From: Sulfidibacter corallicola
GTDB lineage: Bacteria; Acidobacteriota; Holophagae; Acanthopleuribacterales; Acanthopleuribacteraceae
Reading direction: 5' to 3'
Assembly: GCF_017498545.1 (NCBI RefSeq)
Contig: NZ_CP071793.1
Location: 3,348,001 to 3,412,000, forward strand
DNA length: 64,000 nucleotides
Below, piece by piece: positions 56,241 through 64,000 of the stretch; position 1 is the first letter of the stretch, and each line of letters starts with the position of its first letter. The position numbers and the translations under genes were made by a program. A model generated the notes under the pieces. The model did not search any database and had not been told where the DNA came from. It worked only from the letters and a program-made list of their open reading frames with translations.

Positions 56241-57374
56241 TCAGTCCTCCCCTTCCTCCGTCTTCTTGCGACGCCGGGGAGCCCGCTTGGCCTGGCCGGC
56301 CGGTTCCTTCTTGGTGGCGGCCCGCTTGGGCGTCGCGGCTTTGGCTTTGCTCCTGGCCGCCGGTTTTTTGGGCTTGGCCTCGGCGGGTTTCTCCGCCGGA
56401 GCGGCCTCGGCCGCAGGGGTCTCCTCGCTCGGGGCGGCCTCGACTTTACACAATTCCTTCATTTCGCGAACCCGCTCCTCCAGAAACGCGGGATCGAGCT
56501 CGTCCACCCGGGACGGGCGAGCCATTGGATCGTCACCTCGGGCATAGGCGTCCTTCATGACCTGTACCTGATTTGCCAGCCACTCCGGATCCAGGTCGTC
56601 CGAACGCGTATGGCTGCGCATCGGGTCGTCCCCGCGAGCGTAGGCATCTTGGAGAACGTTCACCTGCTTTTCCAACCACTCCGGATGCAGATCGTCCGAA
56701 TGAACATGGTGGCCCTTTGGATCTTCGCCCCGGGCGTAGGCGTCCTGGAGAACGGTCACCTGCTTTTCCAGCCACGCCGGGTCGAGACTGTCCATATGAG
56801 GATGCTGGAAAAAGGGATTCTCGCCACGGCTGTAGCCATCGTTGAGGGACTGAACCTGCATCTCCAGCCACTTGGGATCCAGGTTCTCGCTTCGCTCGAA
56901 AGGCCGAAGCGGATCGTCTCCCCGACCGTAGGCCTCGCACATGGCCCAAGTCTGATTCTTCAACCACTCCTCGTCCAGGTCGGCGGCATTGGGGAACCGA
57001 TAGAACGGATCATGCTGCCGCATGTAGGCCTCGGTGTGGGCCGCCGCCTGCATTCGAATGTGTTCGACCATCCGGCTCGCGTGCTTCCACGACGAAACCG
57101 GTCGTCCTTTCACCGGGAAGAATCCGTCGATACAGATCGCGAAGACCACCGGTCCTTCGATGCGGGGCAGTCGAAACGACTCCACCCCATCGCCCCCGTA
57201 TTGGGCCCCGACGACGGCAAACAACCCCAGGCAATGCTCGATGGTCAGCTCGCGTCCATCACAAGGTAACCAGTTGGCTTGAAGTCGACCGTGAAAGCTT
57301 CGAATGGTGCCAATGACATCATCGTGAGAGTAGGCATTGGGTATTTCCCGATCGGCAATGAGAGTTACCGGCAT
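56241..57374 (-). CDS. Tail-collar domain protein with 32-residue repeats and histone-like C-terminus
   Basis: The 377-residue protein has a phage tail-collar/Mdp-like domain at ~20-83 (GTIRSFHGRLQANWLPCDGR, then LFAVVGAQYGGDGVESFRLP). After a spacer come five 32-residue repeats at 131-162, 163-194, 195-226, 227-258 and 259-290, plus a partial sixth to ~309, with consensus (D/E)LDPEWLEKQVxVLQDAYARG followed by (D/E)DP. The C-terminus (~310-377) is Ala/Lys/Pro/Glu-rich and ends RRRKKTEEGED, like histone H1 or a nucleoid protein. The start at 57374 has AAGGAG; there is no signal peptide. No phage genes are nearby. The combination is unfamiliar to me and the function is unknown. Confidence 0.82.
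   Translation of the reverse strand: MPVTLIADREIPNAYSHDDVIGTIRSFHGRLQANWLPCDGRELTIEHCLGLFAVVGAQYGGDGVESFRLPRIEGPVVFAICIDGFFPVKGRPVSSWKHASRMVEHIRMQAAAHTEAYMRQHDPFYRFPNAADLDEEWLKNQTWAMCEAYGRGDDPLRPFERSENLDPKWLEMQVQSLNDGYSRGENPFFQHPHMDSLDPAWLEKQVTVLQDAYARGEDPKGHHVHSDDLHPEWLEKQVNVLQDAYARGDDPMRSHTRSDDLDPEWLANQVQVMKDAYARGDDPMARPSRVDELDPAFLEERVREMKELCKVEAAPSEETPAAEAAPAEKPAEAKPKKPAARSKAKAATPKRAATKKEPAGQAKRAPRRRKKTEEGED
56448..56984 (-). repeat. In-gene 96-bp repeats (32-residue units) of the tail-collar protein
   Basis: Five full units and one partial unit, in frame. The invariant core is W/F-L-x-x-x-V followed by DAYARG(D/E)DP; the inter-unit segment is variable and His/Arg/Ser-rich. Confidence 0.85.
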
Positions 57375-57749
57375 GGACCACTCCTTGGACGGCCGTCCCC
57401 GACAGGATCGACGCAATCTTTCAATTTTTCGGACGTGATGATGAGGCTACCTTAACACGATTACAAAAGTATTTCACCACGGATGACGAAATGAAGATTT
57501 GATTTTTCTCGACACCCCAACTAACTACCCAATTCGACCATTCCCCTTGATACCCGGGCGATCCAAGCCGAACCGGCCTCCCTTGGTGCATGCCGAACCG
57601 GAACCTCTCTCATCACAGACGAGGTTGCCGCCCCCTAAAAAACTTGCGAGAATAGCGTAAATGCTCTCCACTACCCAACCTTTACTTTTTAGAAAAACAT
57701 ACCAAAGAGCGCAATTTTAAAATGCCCTCTCGTGTCGCGAGGTAGGTTC
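57375..57749. other. Divergent intergenic region (tail-collar protein / GGDEF protein)
   Basis: About 375 bp, AT-richer than the genes, with several A/T runs (~57460-57530 and ~57680-57720) where promoters are likely. No gene, repeat or RNA is evident. Confidence 0.45.
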
Positions 57750-58766
57750 ATGGCTGATTCTTCCATCGGGTTTCCCCAAGAGGACGCCCTTCAACACCTT
57801 TTGTCCGTGCTTCAGGTCGAAGACACCCAGTTCGAAACGAAACTCCAGTCCCTGCAGAACCTGCTGAGGCGCATCAAGCCCAACGAATCGGCCAACATTC
57901 TGCGCATCAAGTTCAAGGCGGTGGTGCGCGCCCGCGATGAAGCCATCCTGCGTCAGGCTCTCGAGGAGCACGCCACCCAGGCCGAGATTCCCGAACAGGT
58001 GAAGGAAACCCTGAATCGCGTTCTCGACCTCCTGGGCGAAGCCAGCCAGAGTTCGGGCAGTTACTCGGCGACCCTGGAACAGGCGATCCGCGAACTGGAA
58101 TCCGCCAAGAACATGGTGGAAATCCGCCGGTTGTCGCAGCACCTGATCGATCAAGGCACGGAAATGGTGGCGGCATCGAATCGATTCAGGGACGGACTCG
58201 GCGAAATCGCCTCGGCGGTCAACCAGTACCAGGACCGCATTCGCGAACTGGAGGCCGAGGTGGAGGAACGCACACGCGAAGCCCAGGAAGACAACCTGAC
58301 GGGCTCCAAGAACCGACGTGCCTTCGAGATCGAGGCCGAAAAGGCGATCGCCCAAGCGCGCGCCAACGGCTCCAGCATCTGTCTGTTATTGCTGGATCTC
58401 GATCATTTCAAACAGATCAACGACACCTACGGCCATCAGGTGGGCGACGACGTGCTGGTCAATTTCGCCAAACTGGTGCGGGCCCGCATTCGCCGCGAAG
58501 ACGCGCTGTTTCGGTTGGGCGGCGACGAATTCAGCGTGCTGTTCTGCCACCTGACCCTCGATCAGGCGGCCGAGTCGGCCCATCGCATCCACCAGTATGT
58601 CTCCAAGAACCCCTATGTTTACAAAGATTTGAAATTCAATTTGAGCATCAGTGGCGGATTGACGGAACTGGACGATGGGGAATCCATGGAGTCCTGGTTC
58701 AAACGCACCGACGAGCTCCTTTACCGCGCCAAGCGCGGCGGGAGGAATCGCATTATTTGGAGTTGA
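57750..58766 (+). CDS. Diguanylate cyclase (coiled-coil N-terminus, GGDEF domain)
   Basis: The 338-residue cytoplasmic protein has a largely helical N-terminal region (~1-165) ending in a coiled coil (~140-172, RIRELEAEVEERTREAQEDN), then a GGDEF domain (~175-338) with LLLDLDHFKQINDTYGHQVGD, the active-site GGDEF at 257-261 and an RRED I-site just before it. It should make c-di-GMP and be feedback inhibited. The N-terminus resembles the uncharacterised helical region seen with some GGDEF proteins. GAGG lies before the ATG at 57750; a GTG at 57732 is possible. Its target is not known, though pilT is 1.8 kb away. Confidence 0.92.
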   Translation: MADSSIGFPQEDALQHLLSVLQVEDTQFETKLQSLQNLLRRIKPNESANILRIKFKAVVRARDEAILRQALEEHATQAEIPEQVKETLNRVLDLLGEASQSSGSYSATLEQAIRELESAKNMVEIRRLSQHLIDQGTEMVAASNRFRDGLGEIASAVNQYQDRIRELEAEVEERTREAQEDNLTGSKNRRAFEIEAEKAIAQARANGSSICLLLLDLDHFKQINDTYGHQVGDDVLVNFAKLVRARIRREDALFRLGGDEFSVLFCHLTLDQAAESAHRIHQYVSKNPYVYKDLKFNLSISGGLTELDDGESMESWFKRTDELLYRAKRGGRNRIIWS

Positions 58767-58877
58767 TCGAACACACGATTTCGCGCAATGATTTTTGTAA
58801 AGCACAAACTTTTTGTCATGATGCCATCACCGGCGGTGGTTCCGCGGTAAAGTGTCCTTAATCATGGGGGGGCGGCG

Positions 58878-59513
58878 ATGAACAGAGATTGGCGCGACAT
58901 CACGCATCTAATGAGCGGAACCGATCGACAACGAGCCGTGTACCAGGTCATTCGCGATCTGGACGTGTTCTACCGCCTGAAACACTACTCGCCCCTGTTG
59001 GTGGGTACCTACCCGATCGACCTCGACATCGAAGACAGCGACATCGATATCATCTGCCACGCGGAAAACCTGATCGAATTCGACCGCGAAATCACCGCGG
59101 CCTACGCTCGATACCAGGGCTTTTTGAGCGCACCCAAGATCGACGGCGATTTACCCAGCCTGACCGTGGACTTCACCTACAAAGGCATGCAGGTCCAAAT
59201 CTTTGCGCAGCAGATTCCGGTGGAACACCAAATCGCGTTCCGCCACATGGTGATCGAGGATCGCCTGTTACACCTGGCCGGCTTCGACGCCCGCAAGGCC
59301 ATCCGCGCCCTCAAGCGGCGCGGCTTGAAGACCGAACCGGCGTTCGCCCGCTATCTGGAAATGGAAGGCGACCCCTACCGAGAGCTGTTGGCACTCTGCC
59401 GTTTGAGCGACGAGGAATTGCTGGATCGACTGCCCATCCTGCGCAATCCCAAGACCAGCTATCCCGACGACAAACCGGTTTCCACCATGGATTGGGACGA
59501 CTTTTTGGAATGA
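58878..59513 (+). CDS. DUF4269 family protein (nucleotidyltransferase-like)
   Basis: The 211-residue protein matches the DUF4269 pattern: LVGTYPIDLDIEDSDIDIIC resembles the GS..DxD motif of the nucleotidyltransferase fold (D-I-D ligands), and LTVDFTYKGMQVQIFAQ provides the third strand with an acidic residue position, followed by AFRHMVIEDRLL and helical C-terminal segments. Members are small, stand-alone proteins with unknown substrate. The ATG at 58878 is preceded by ggggggcgg (G-rich, imperfect Shine-Dalgarno). It is convergent with pilT. Confidence 0.82.
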   Translation: MNRDWRDITHLMSGTDRQRAVYQVIRDLDVFYRLKHYSPLLVGTYPIDLDIEDSDIDIICHAENLIEFDREITAAYARYQGFLSAPKIDGDLPSLTVDFTYKGMQVQIFAQQIPVEHQIAFRHMVIEDRLLHLAGFDARKAIRALKRRGLKTEPAFARYLEMEGDPYRELLALCRLSDEELLDRLPILRNPKTSYPDDKPVSTMDWDDFLE

Positions 59514-59522
59514 ACTTCAGTT

Positions 59523-59549
59523 GGACCACACGGGTAACCCGTGCGGTCC
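59523..59549. terminator. Inverted repeat between convergent DUF4269 and pilT genes
   Basis: ggaccacacgggt and acccgtgcggtcc are nearly complementary (one G-T pair) and directly follow the DUF4269 stop. There is no T tract. Confidence 0.4.
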
Positions 59550-59584
59550 GCATGATCGATGTCGCTCGGCGATCACCGGGAACA

Positions 59585-60835
59585 TCACTCCAGATCGCTG
59601 CTGAAATCGAACAGGTCGTCCTCGGATCCGGTTCCCGTGTTGAGATCGTTGGTGAATTCGTTGCTGTCCAGCGCCGGCTGGGCCGCGGCACCCGCACCGG
59701 AAAGGCTCATGCCGGGATTGCCCGAGATGGAGCTTTCCATGTTGTCGCGGGCGATGTCGCTGGTGCTCTGGATGCCCTGCGCCTTGAGTTTGAACTCGTC
59801 GGGGTTGGTACAACGCTTGAGGGCTTCTTCGTAGGTGATCAGCCCGGACTTCCACAGGTAGTACAGCGATTGGTCGAAGGTCTGCATGCCGTACTGGGAC
59901 ACACCGGCGGCGATCGCGTCGTGAATCAGCTTGGTCTTTTCCTTCTCTTCGATACAGGTCTTGATGTAGGGCGTGGCGATCATGATCTCGGCCGCCGGAA
60001 CCCGTCCCTTGTTGTCTTTGCGCGGAACCAGACGCATGGAGATGATGGCCTTGAGCACACCGGAAAGCTGCAGGCGAATCTGCTTCTGCTGGTGCGGCGG
60101 GAATACCGAAATGATCCGGTTCACGGTTTCGGTGGCGTCCAAGGTGTGCAGGGTCGACAACAGCAAGTGACCCGTTTCCGCGGCGTGGATCGCGGTTTCG
60201 ATGGTTTCGTAGTCGCGCATCTCACCCACCAGAATCACGTCCGGATCCTGGCGAAGGGCGCCGCGCAGGGCGTTGGCGAACGAGTTGGTATCGACGCCGA
60301 TCTCGCGCTGGTTGACGATGGATTTTTTATCGCGGTGGAGGAATTCGATGGGATCCTCGATGGTGATGATGTGCTCGGTACGACGGGAGTTGATGTAGTC
60401 GATCATCCCGGCCAGGGTGGTCGACTTACCGGAACCCGTGGTCCCCGTGCAGAGGATCATGCCGCGCTGTTCGTTACAGATGTCTTCGATCGTCGTCGGC
60501 AGCATCAATTCGCGGATGGTGAGAATGCGCACCGGAATGACCCGCAACACCATGCCCACGGTGCCGCGCTGCTGAAAAACGTTGCACCGGAAACGGCCCA
60601 AACCGGGTACGGAGTAGGCCACGTCGATCTCGTGGTTTTCTTTGAATTTCTGTTTTTGGCGGCCGTTGAGAATGGAAAAGGCCATCGAGACCGTGTCTTC
60701 AGCCATCAATCGATTGACCGACTCGATCGGGCTCAGGCCACCGTCGATGCGGATGATGGGATGACTTCCCACCTTCAAATGCAAATCTGAAGATTTACGT
60801 TCGGTCGCAATCTTCAACAAATCATTGATATGCAT
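59585..60835 (-). CDS. pilT: Type IV pilus retraction ATPase PilT
   Basis: The 416-residue hexameric secretion ATPase has Walker A GTTGSGKST, the Asp and His boxes, Walker B-like DPDVILVGEMRDYETIETA and HLLLSTLHTLDA, and the PilT C-terminal region (AAGVSQYGMQTFDQSLYYLW). It depolymerises pili for twitching motility. The last ~60 residues form a Ser/Gly/Asp-rich acidic tail (ending DDLFDFSSDLE), longer than in standard ~345-residue PilT. GGAG lies 10 nt upstream of the ATG at 60835. No other pil gene is adjacent. Confidence 0.94.
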   Translation of the reverse strand: MHINDLLKIATERKSSDLHLKVGSHPIIRIDGGLSPIESVNRLMAEDTVSMAFSILNGRQKQKFKENHEIDVAYSVPGLGRFRCNVFQQRGTVGMVLRVIPVRILTIRELMLPTTIEDICNEQRGMILCTGTTGSGKSTTLAGMIDYINSRRTEHIITIEDPIEFLHRDKKSIVNQREIGVDTNSFANALRGALRQDPDVILVGEMRDYETIETAIHAAETGHLLLSTLHTLDATETVNRIISVFPPHQQKQIRLQLSGVLKAIISMRLVPRKDNKGRVPAAEIMIATPYIKTCIEEKEKTKLIHDAIAAGVSQYGMQTFDQSLYYLWKSGLITYEEALKRCTNPDEFKLKAQGIQSTSDIARDNMESSISGNPGMSLSGAGAAAQPALDSNEFTNDLNTGTGSEDDLFDFSSDLE

Positions 60836-60941
60836 GACTTGTCTCTCCAAAAATCAGTCGTTGTCTTGTTTGTTTTGATAACGTTAGCCTAACTCATTTA
60901 ACCCTGAACCGCCACGATTTTTGCGGGGTCCGGCACGCCGT

Positions 60942-61754
60942 TCAGGGGTTGACGAACAATCGATTGGGCCGAATGCGGAGCCGTCCGTCGACACCGGGGA
61001 TGCGACCGATGACGCGAAACCCGTTTTCCAATTTGAGAAGCTCGACACTGCTGCCCACCGCGCGCTCCTTCAACTCCTCGAGCGGATGGACCGAATCGAC
61101 GCCCATCACCAGGTAGGTGGCCTCCACAAAGTTCACCTTTCCAGAAGGATCGGCGAACACCCAACCGGCGTCCTCGTAGTGGATCTCGATCCAGCGATGG
61201 AGCACGCTCCCTTCCAAAACCAATTTGGCCTTGTCCTGACGCTGGAACGCGATGCCGGTCACGTAACGCGCGCGGACACCCATGGCGGCCAATACCTCGA
61301 TCGCCACCGAAGACAGCCCCACGCAATTGGCGCTACGGGTTCGCATGACCTTCTCGATGGTCTGGTCGGCAACCCATTCGGTTTCGTATTCGATTTCGCG
61401 GCGCAGCCACTCGAACATGTAGGTGACCTGATCGGCGAGGTACTCCTCGTGATTGGCGTTGAGCACTTCCGCCAAGGGTGCCAACTCCGGCGACAGCGTG
61501 ACGCGCCGCCCCTTCAACTTGGAGGAGATCTGGCCGTTGACGGTCTCGATGCGAATCAGGAAACCCTTTTCCCCGGGTTCCACCAACTGGCGATAGCCGT
61601 TGTTGCGATAACCGGGAAAGGTCATGCCGGTCGTCGCGGGGACCAGGCGAAAGCTGGACCGCTGCGTGCCCATGATCACGGGTGCACCGGGCTTGACCGC
61701 GGCATCCGGCAGCGGCAACCACAATCCAACGACGAGTACGGCAACAGCGAGCAA
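60942..61754 (-). CDS. Exported transglutaminase-like protein
   Basis: The 270-residue protein has a signal peptide-like start (LAVAVLVVGLWLPLPDAAV) and a transglutaminase-like cysteine-protease fold at ~110-225 with C144 (SANCVGLSSVAIEVLAAMG), H186 (LHRWIEIHYED) and D202 (WVFADPSG), so the triad is complete. Bacterial members act as peptidases or amidases in the periplasm. I place the start at TTG 61754, which has GGGAG 7 nt upstream and begins the signal peptide; the open frame to 62093 encodes 113 further residues of poor, Arg-rich composition and is not believed. It lies about 106 bp upstream of pilT on the same strand. Confidence 0.82.
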   Translation of the reverse strand: MLAVAVLVVGLWLPLPDAAVKPGAPVIMGTQRSSFRLVPATTGMTFPGYRNNGYRQLVEPGEKGFLIRIETVNGQISSKLKGRRVTLSPELAPLAEVLNANHEEYLADQVTYMFEWLRREIEYETEWVADQTIEKVMRTRSANCVGLSSVAIEVLAAMGVRARYVTGIAFQRQDKAKLVLEGSVLHRWIEIHYEDAGWVFADPSGKVNFVEATYLVMGVDSVHPLEELKERAVGSSVELLKLENGFRVIGRIPGVDGRLRIRPNRLFVNP

Positions 61755-62117
61755 GTCAGGCTCCCTACGACGCGAGGCGCCGTCTTCCCGAATCGAGATG
61801 TAAGCCTCGACGATCGACGACGCGCCGGTTGAATGATCGGGCGCCCTTTGTCTCGCGCTCACCAAGGTGCATGCGGCGCATCGGTGAGCGGCCTGGCGCG
61901 CGATGTATCGGGTCGCACACGCGAAGCGGGCGCGGCCTTCGGTGTACCGGGCGAAGAGGAAAGGACGGACTGCCATTGTACCCCAAATTCGGGGGCCCGC
62001 CGTCAGGGGTTGATCGGCGGAATCCCCTCCCCGAGCCCGAATGTGACGATCGCCACGCCGTGCGCTCCCCGGGACGGACCCGTAAGTACCCAAAAACCCA
62101 CACCTTTGCGAATGAGA

Positions 62118-63203
62118 TCAATCACTTTTGGAGGAAAACAGGCGATTCACTTCGCCGGATACTTCGTCGGGTGTCACGGCCTTCATGCAATCGTGCCCGA
62201 TCGGGCAATCGCGAAGGAAACAGGGACTGCAATCCACCTTGTGGTACACCGTGCGGGCGCGCTCGTTGAGCGGAAAAGTCGCGGCGATGTCGGTGGGCCC
62301 GAATACGGCGACCTGGGGTTTGGCGAAGGCGGCGGCTACGTGCATGAGCCCCGAGTCGTTACTGAGGAATCCGTCGGAAACCGAAATCAGGGCCACCGAT
62401 TCGGGCAGGCTGGTCTTGCCGCACAGGTTGCGCAGGCCCGGGTCGGCCACGGTTTCCTCGATCAGGGTGTTGACCTCGGCCTCGGCCGGAACCCCCAACA
62501 AGATCACGGTGCCGCCCGTGCGCTCCAGAAAGCGGCGACAGGTTTCGGCGTAACCCTCGGCCGACCAGCGCTTGGCGGTGCCGAACGCGGCGCCCGCGTG
62601 CACGGCGAGAACGGGCCCGGCGGCACCGGCCAGAAAGGTTTCGCGCACCTGGCGAGCCAGGTTTTCGTCGAGATCGAGGCGCGGCAGCGGCGACGGTTCG
62701 ATCGGGGCCAGACTGCCCGCGCGCTCCAGCAGCTCCAGGTAATCGCGCGATTGGTGTCGACCGGTTTTGGGAAGTGACTTGCGCATGATGTGGCCGTTGA
62801 GGAACCAGCGGGTTTCCGCGGTGCCGAATCCGACCCGGACGGGAATTCCGGCAACCCACATCATCAGGGCACCCTTCAGGTGCTTGGTGAACACGACTGC
62901 CATATCGAACCGTTCTTCGCGCAACCCGCGGGCGAAACGCCAGAAACCGAGGGGCGACTTGGCCTCGCCGCGGTCGTCGAAGTCGATGCAGCGGTCCACC
63001 AGGTCGGGTCGAAACGACAGGATCCCGCGCACCCAGGGCCGCGCGATGGCGACGATCTCGGCATCCGGATAGTGGTGTCGCAGCATTTCGAGCCCCGGCA
63101 GGTTCATGATCACGTCGCCGATCCAATTGGAGACGCGCACCGCGATTTTGCGACCTTTGCCCTCGGAGGGATCCGTGGCGACCGAACCGTTTGCGACGTT
63201 CAC
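62118..63203 (-). CDS. ADP-heptose:LPS heptosyltransferase family protein (GT9, WaaF-like)
   Basis: The 361-residue GT-B glycosyltransferase contains VSNWIGDVIMNLPGLEMLRH at its N-terminus, PVLAVHAGAAFGTAKRW and SVSDGFLSNDSGLMHVAAAF (nucleotide-heptose site), then AVFGPTD. These are hallmarks of heptosyltransferases of the WaaF/WaaC type that build the LPS inner core at the cytoplasmic face of the inner membrane. The start is GTG at 63203, with TTGGAGG ahead of it; it overlaps the stop of the upstream GT9 gene by 4 bp (GTGA), implying translational coupling. Confidence 0.9.
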   Translation of the reverse strand: MNVANGSVATDPSEGKGRKIAVRVSNWIGDVIMNLPGLEMLRHHYPDAEIVAIARPWVRGILSFRPDLVDRCIDFDDRGEAKSPLGFWRFARGLREERFDMAVVFTKHLKGALMMWVAGIPVRVGFGTAETRWFLNGHIMRKSLPKTGRHQSRDYLELLERAGSLAPIEPSPLPRLDLDENLARQVRETFLAGAAGPVLAVHAGAAFGTAKRWSAEGYAETCRRFLERTGGTVILLGVPAEAEVNTLIEETVADPGLRNLCGKTSLPESVALISVSDGFLSNDSGLMHVAAAFAKPQVAVFGPTDIAATFPLNERARTVYHKVDCSPCFLRDCPIGHDCMKAVTPDEVSGEVNRLFSSKSD

Positions 63204-64000
63204 GAGGCCTCCAATTCTTCGAGTAGGGACACCACTTGGCCCCACACGTGACGTGGCGTGGTCAAATCCTGGCAAATGAGTACGGGGCATTTTCGGTTGC
63301 GACAGGGGGCGCAAGGCGCCTCCGGTACGATGAGCCGGTTGCGACCGGGCAGCGGCTGGTTCAAGACGGGATCGGAGGGACCCAGCATGGCCACCAGCGG
63401 CACGCCCAACACCGAGGCCAGGTGCATGGGACCGGAGTCGCAGGAAACGAGCAGTCGTGCGCGCTGCAAGGCACGGGTCAATTCAACCAGCGAGAAGGAA
63501 GGCAACTCGGGTGGCGCCTGTTCGAGGAGTTCGGTCAGGGCCTCGCGGTAGGCGCCGTCGGCGGGACCGAAGACGAAGCGTACGGGTCCCGATTCGGAAG
63601 ATTCGGTCAACTTGCGATAGAGCCAGGCCCAGTATTTGGCGGGCCAGCGTTTGTTGCGACCGTGTTCCGAGGTGCCCGGAAACAGCAGGAGCGGTCGATC
63701 GGCGGTCGCCGCGTCGACCCGCGCGACGCGTTCGGGGGCGAGTTGGAAATCGGGAACCGCGGGCACCACATCCTTCGAGAAAAAGCGAGCCAGCGCCATG
63801 TTTCGCTCGTAACGGGAAACGCGCGGCTCGGGCAGGGCGAAGCGACCGTTGATGAGCCAGCGATGGCCTTCCTTGCTACCGCCTCGCTCATAGCCGATCC
63901 GAAGTGGGATCCCGCTCAAAAGTGGATAGATACCGCTTTTGAGGACGCCGTGAAAGTCGATGGACAGGTCGAATGCCTCGGCCCGCACGGCAGCCCGCAC
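63200..64000 (-). CDS. Second GT9 heptosyltransferase-like protein (N-terminus outside window)
   Basis: At least 266 residues are visible, open to the window edge, so the start lies beyond 64000 on the plus coordinate. SIDFHGVLKSGIYPLL, LLLFPGTSEHGRNKRWPAKYW and RLLVSCDSGPMHLASVLGVPLVAMLGPSDP mark it as GT9, as does a Cys-rich segment near the end (APCAPCRNRKCPVLIC). It likely adds an inner-core sugar. It is coupled to the downstream WaaF-like gene by a 4-bp overlap, so the two probably act in successive LPS steps. Confidence 0.88.
   Translation of the reverse strand: MRAAVRAEAFDLSIDFHGVLKSGIYPLLSGIPLRIGYERGGSKEGHRWLINGRFALPEPRVSRYERNMALARFFSKDVVPAVPDFQLAPERVARVDAATADRPLLLFPGTSEHGRNKRWPAKYWAWLYRKLTESSESGPVRFVFGPADGAYREALTELLEQAPPELPSFSLVELTRALQRARLLVSCDSGPMHLASVLGVPLVAMLGPSDPVLNQPLPGRNRLIVPEAPCAPCRNRKCPVLICQDLTTPRHVWGQVVSLLEELEAS

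Noticed and set aside
56241..57374. Prophage remnant suggested by the tail-collar domain
   Set aside because: Neighbours are sufE, alaS and a diguanylate cyclase; there is no other phage gene, integrase or att-like repeat.
61755..62093. N-terminal extension of the transglutaminase-like gene
   Set aside because: 113 Arg/Ala-rich residues without conservation features, ahead of a signal peptide that has its own TTG and GGGAG.

Overview
The window is GC-rich, gene-dense DNA from a Gram-negative bacterium. The outer-membrane signs are two ADP-heptose-type LPS glycosyltransferases, a LolA-like lipoprotein carrier, a lipobox protein, an outer-membrane barrel-like protein and a bifunctional PBP with an apparent PBP1b-type UB2H region. 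A PilT ATPase, an MglA-type GTPase, a CheV, two diguanylate-cyclase proteins and a very large mosaic secreted protein suggest a surface-motile organism with a large genome. This fits Acidobacteriota (Holophagae/Acanthopleuribacter-like) or a deltaproteobacterial-grade lineage; the phylum is inference. I saw no rRNA, tRNA, CRISPR array or prophage.

Layout. 1-7908: 3' part of a giant secreted protein (beta-propellers, dihaem cytochrome, PA14, FN3, CBM6, Ig repeats, dockerin-like end). 7.9-12.2 kb, minus strand: GT4 glycosyltransferase, GNAT, alpha/beta hydrolase, dihydrolipoyl-dehydrogenase-like flavoprotein. 12.9-21.9 kb: CheV, dihaem oxidoreductase, orphan histidine kinase (minus), PBP1b-like synthase, DJ-1/PfpI protein, fructosamine kinase. 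21.9-23.0 kb: a gene-free stretch with three REP-like palindromes. 23.0-26.7 kb: two adjacent enzymes that each begin with a Rieske [2Fe-2S] domain, one fused to an FMN/3Fe-4S glutamate-synthase domain and one to a thiamine-diphosphate oxidase/decarboxylase domain; trxB converges on them. 28.1-35.4 kb, plus strand: lipoprotein, MglA-GTPase with a very long acidic tail, LolA-like protein, polyprenyl diphosphate synthase overlapping a chorismate-utilising PabB/TrpE enzyme, barrel-like protein. 35.5-39.4 kb: mnmH (minus), anmK, then a REP-associated tyrosine transposase (RAYT) flanked by inverted element copies and a 149-bp tandem array. 39.5-51.1 kb: M28 peptidase, cobQ, ankyrin protein, three-repeat protein, PQQ sugar dehydrogenase, PAS-GGDEF-EAL protein, membrane-anchored PD-(D/E)XK-like protein. 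52.0-57.4 kb, minus strand: lytic transglycosylase, alaS, sufE-like, and a tail-collar protein with 32-residue repeats and a histone-like tail. 57.7-64 kb: GGDEF protein, DUF4269 protein, pilT, transglutaminase-like protein and two overlapping GT9 glycosyltransferases, the last cut by the window end.

Most genes are housekeeping or envelope functions in single units or short pairs. The parts most likely to be new are the Rieske-fusion pair, the RAYT locus with its repeat family, the tail-collar/32-residue-repeat protein and the MglA fusion. Several genes appear to start at TTG behind a good Shine-Dalgarno, and I moved starts accordingly. Positions of residues are counted from the start chosen here.
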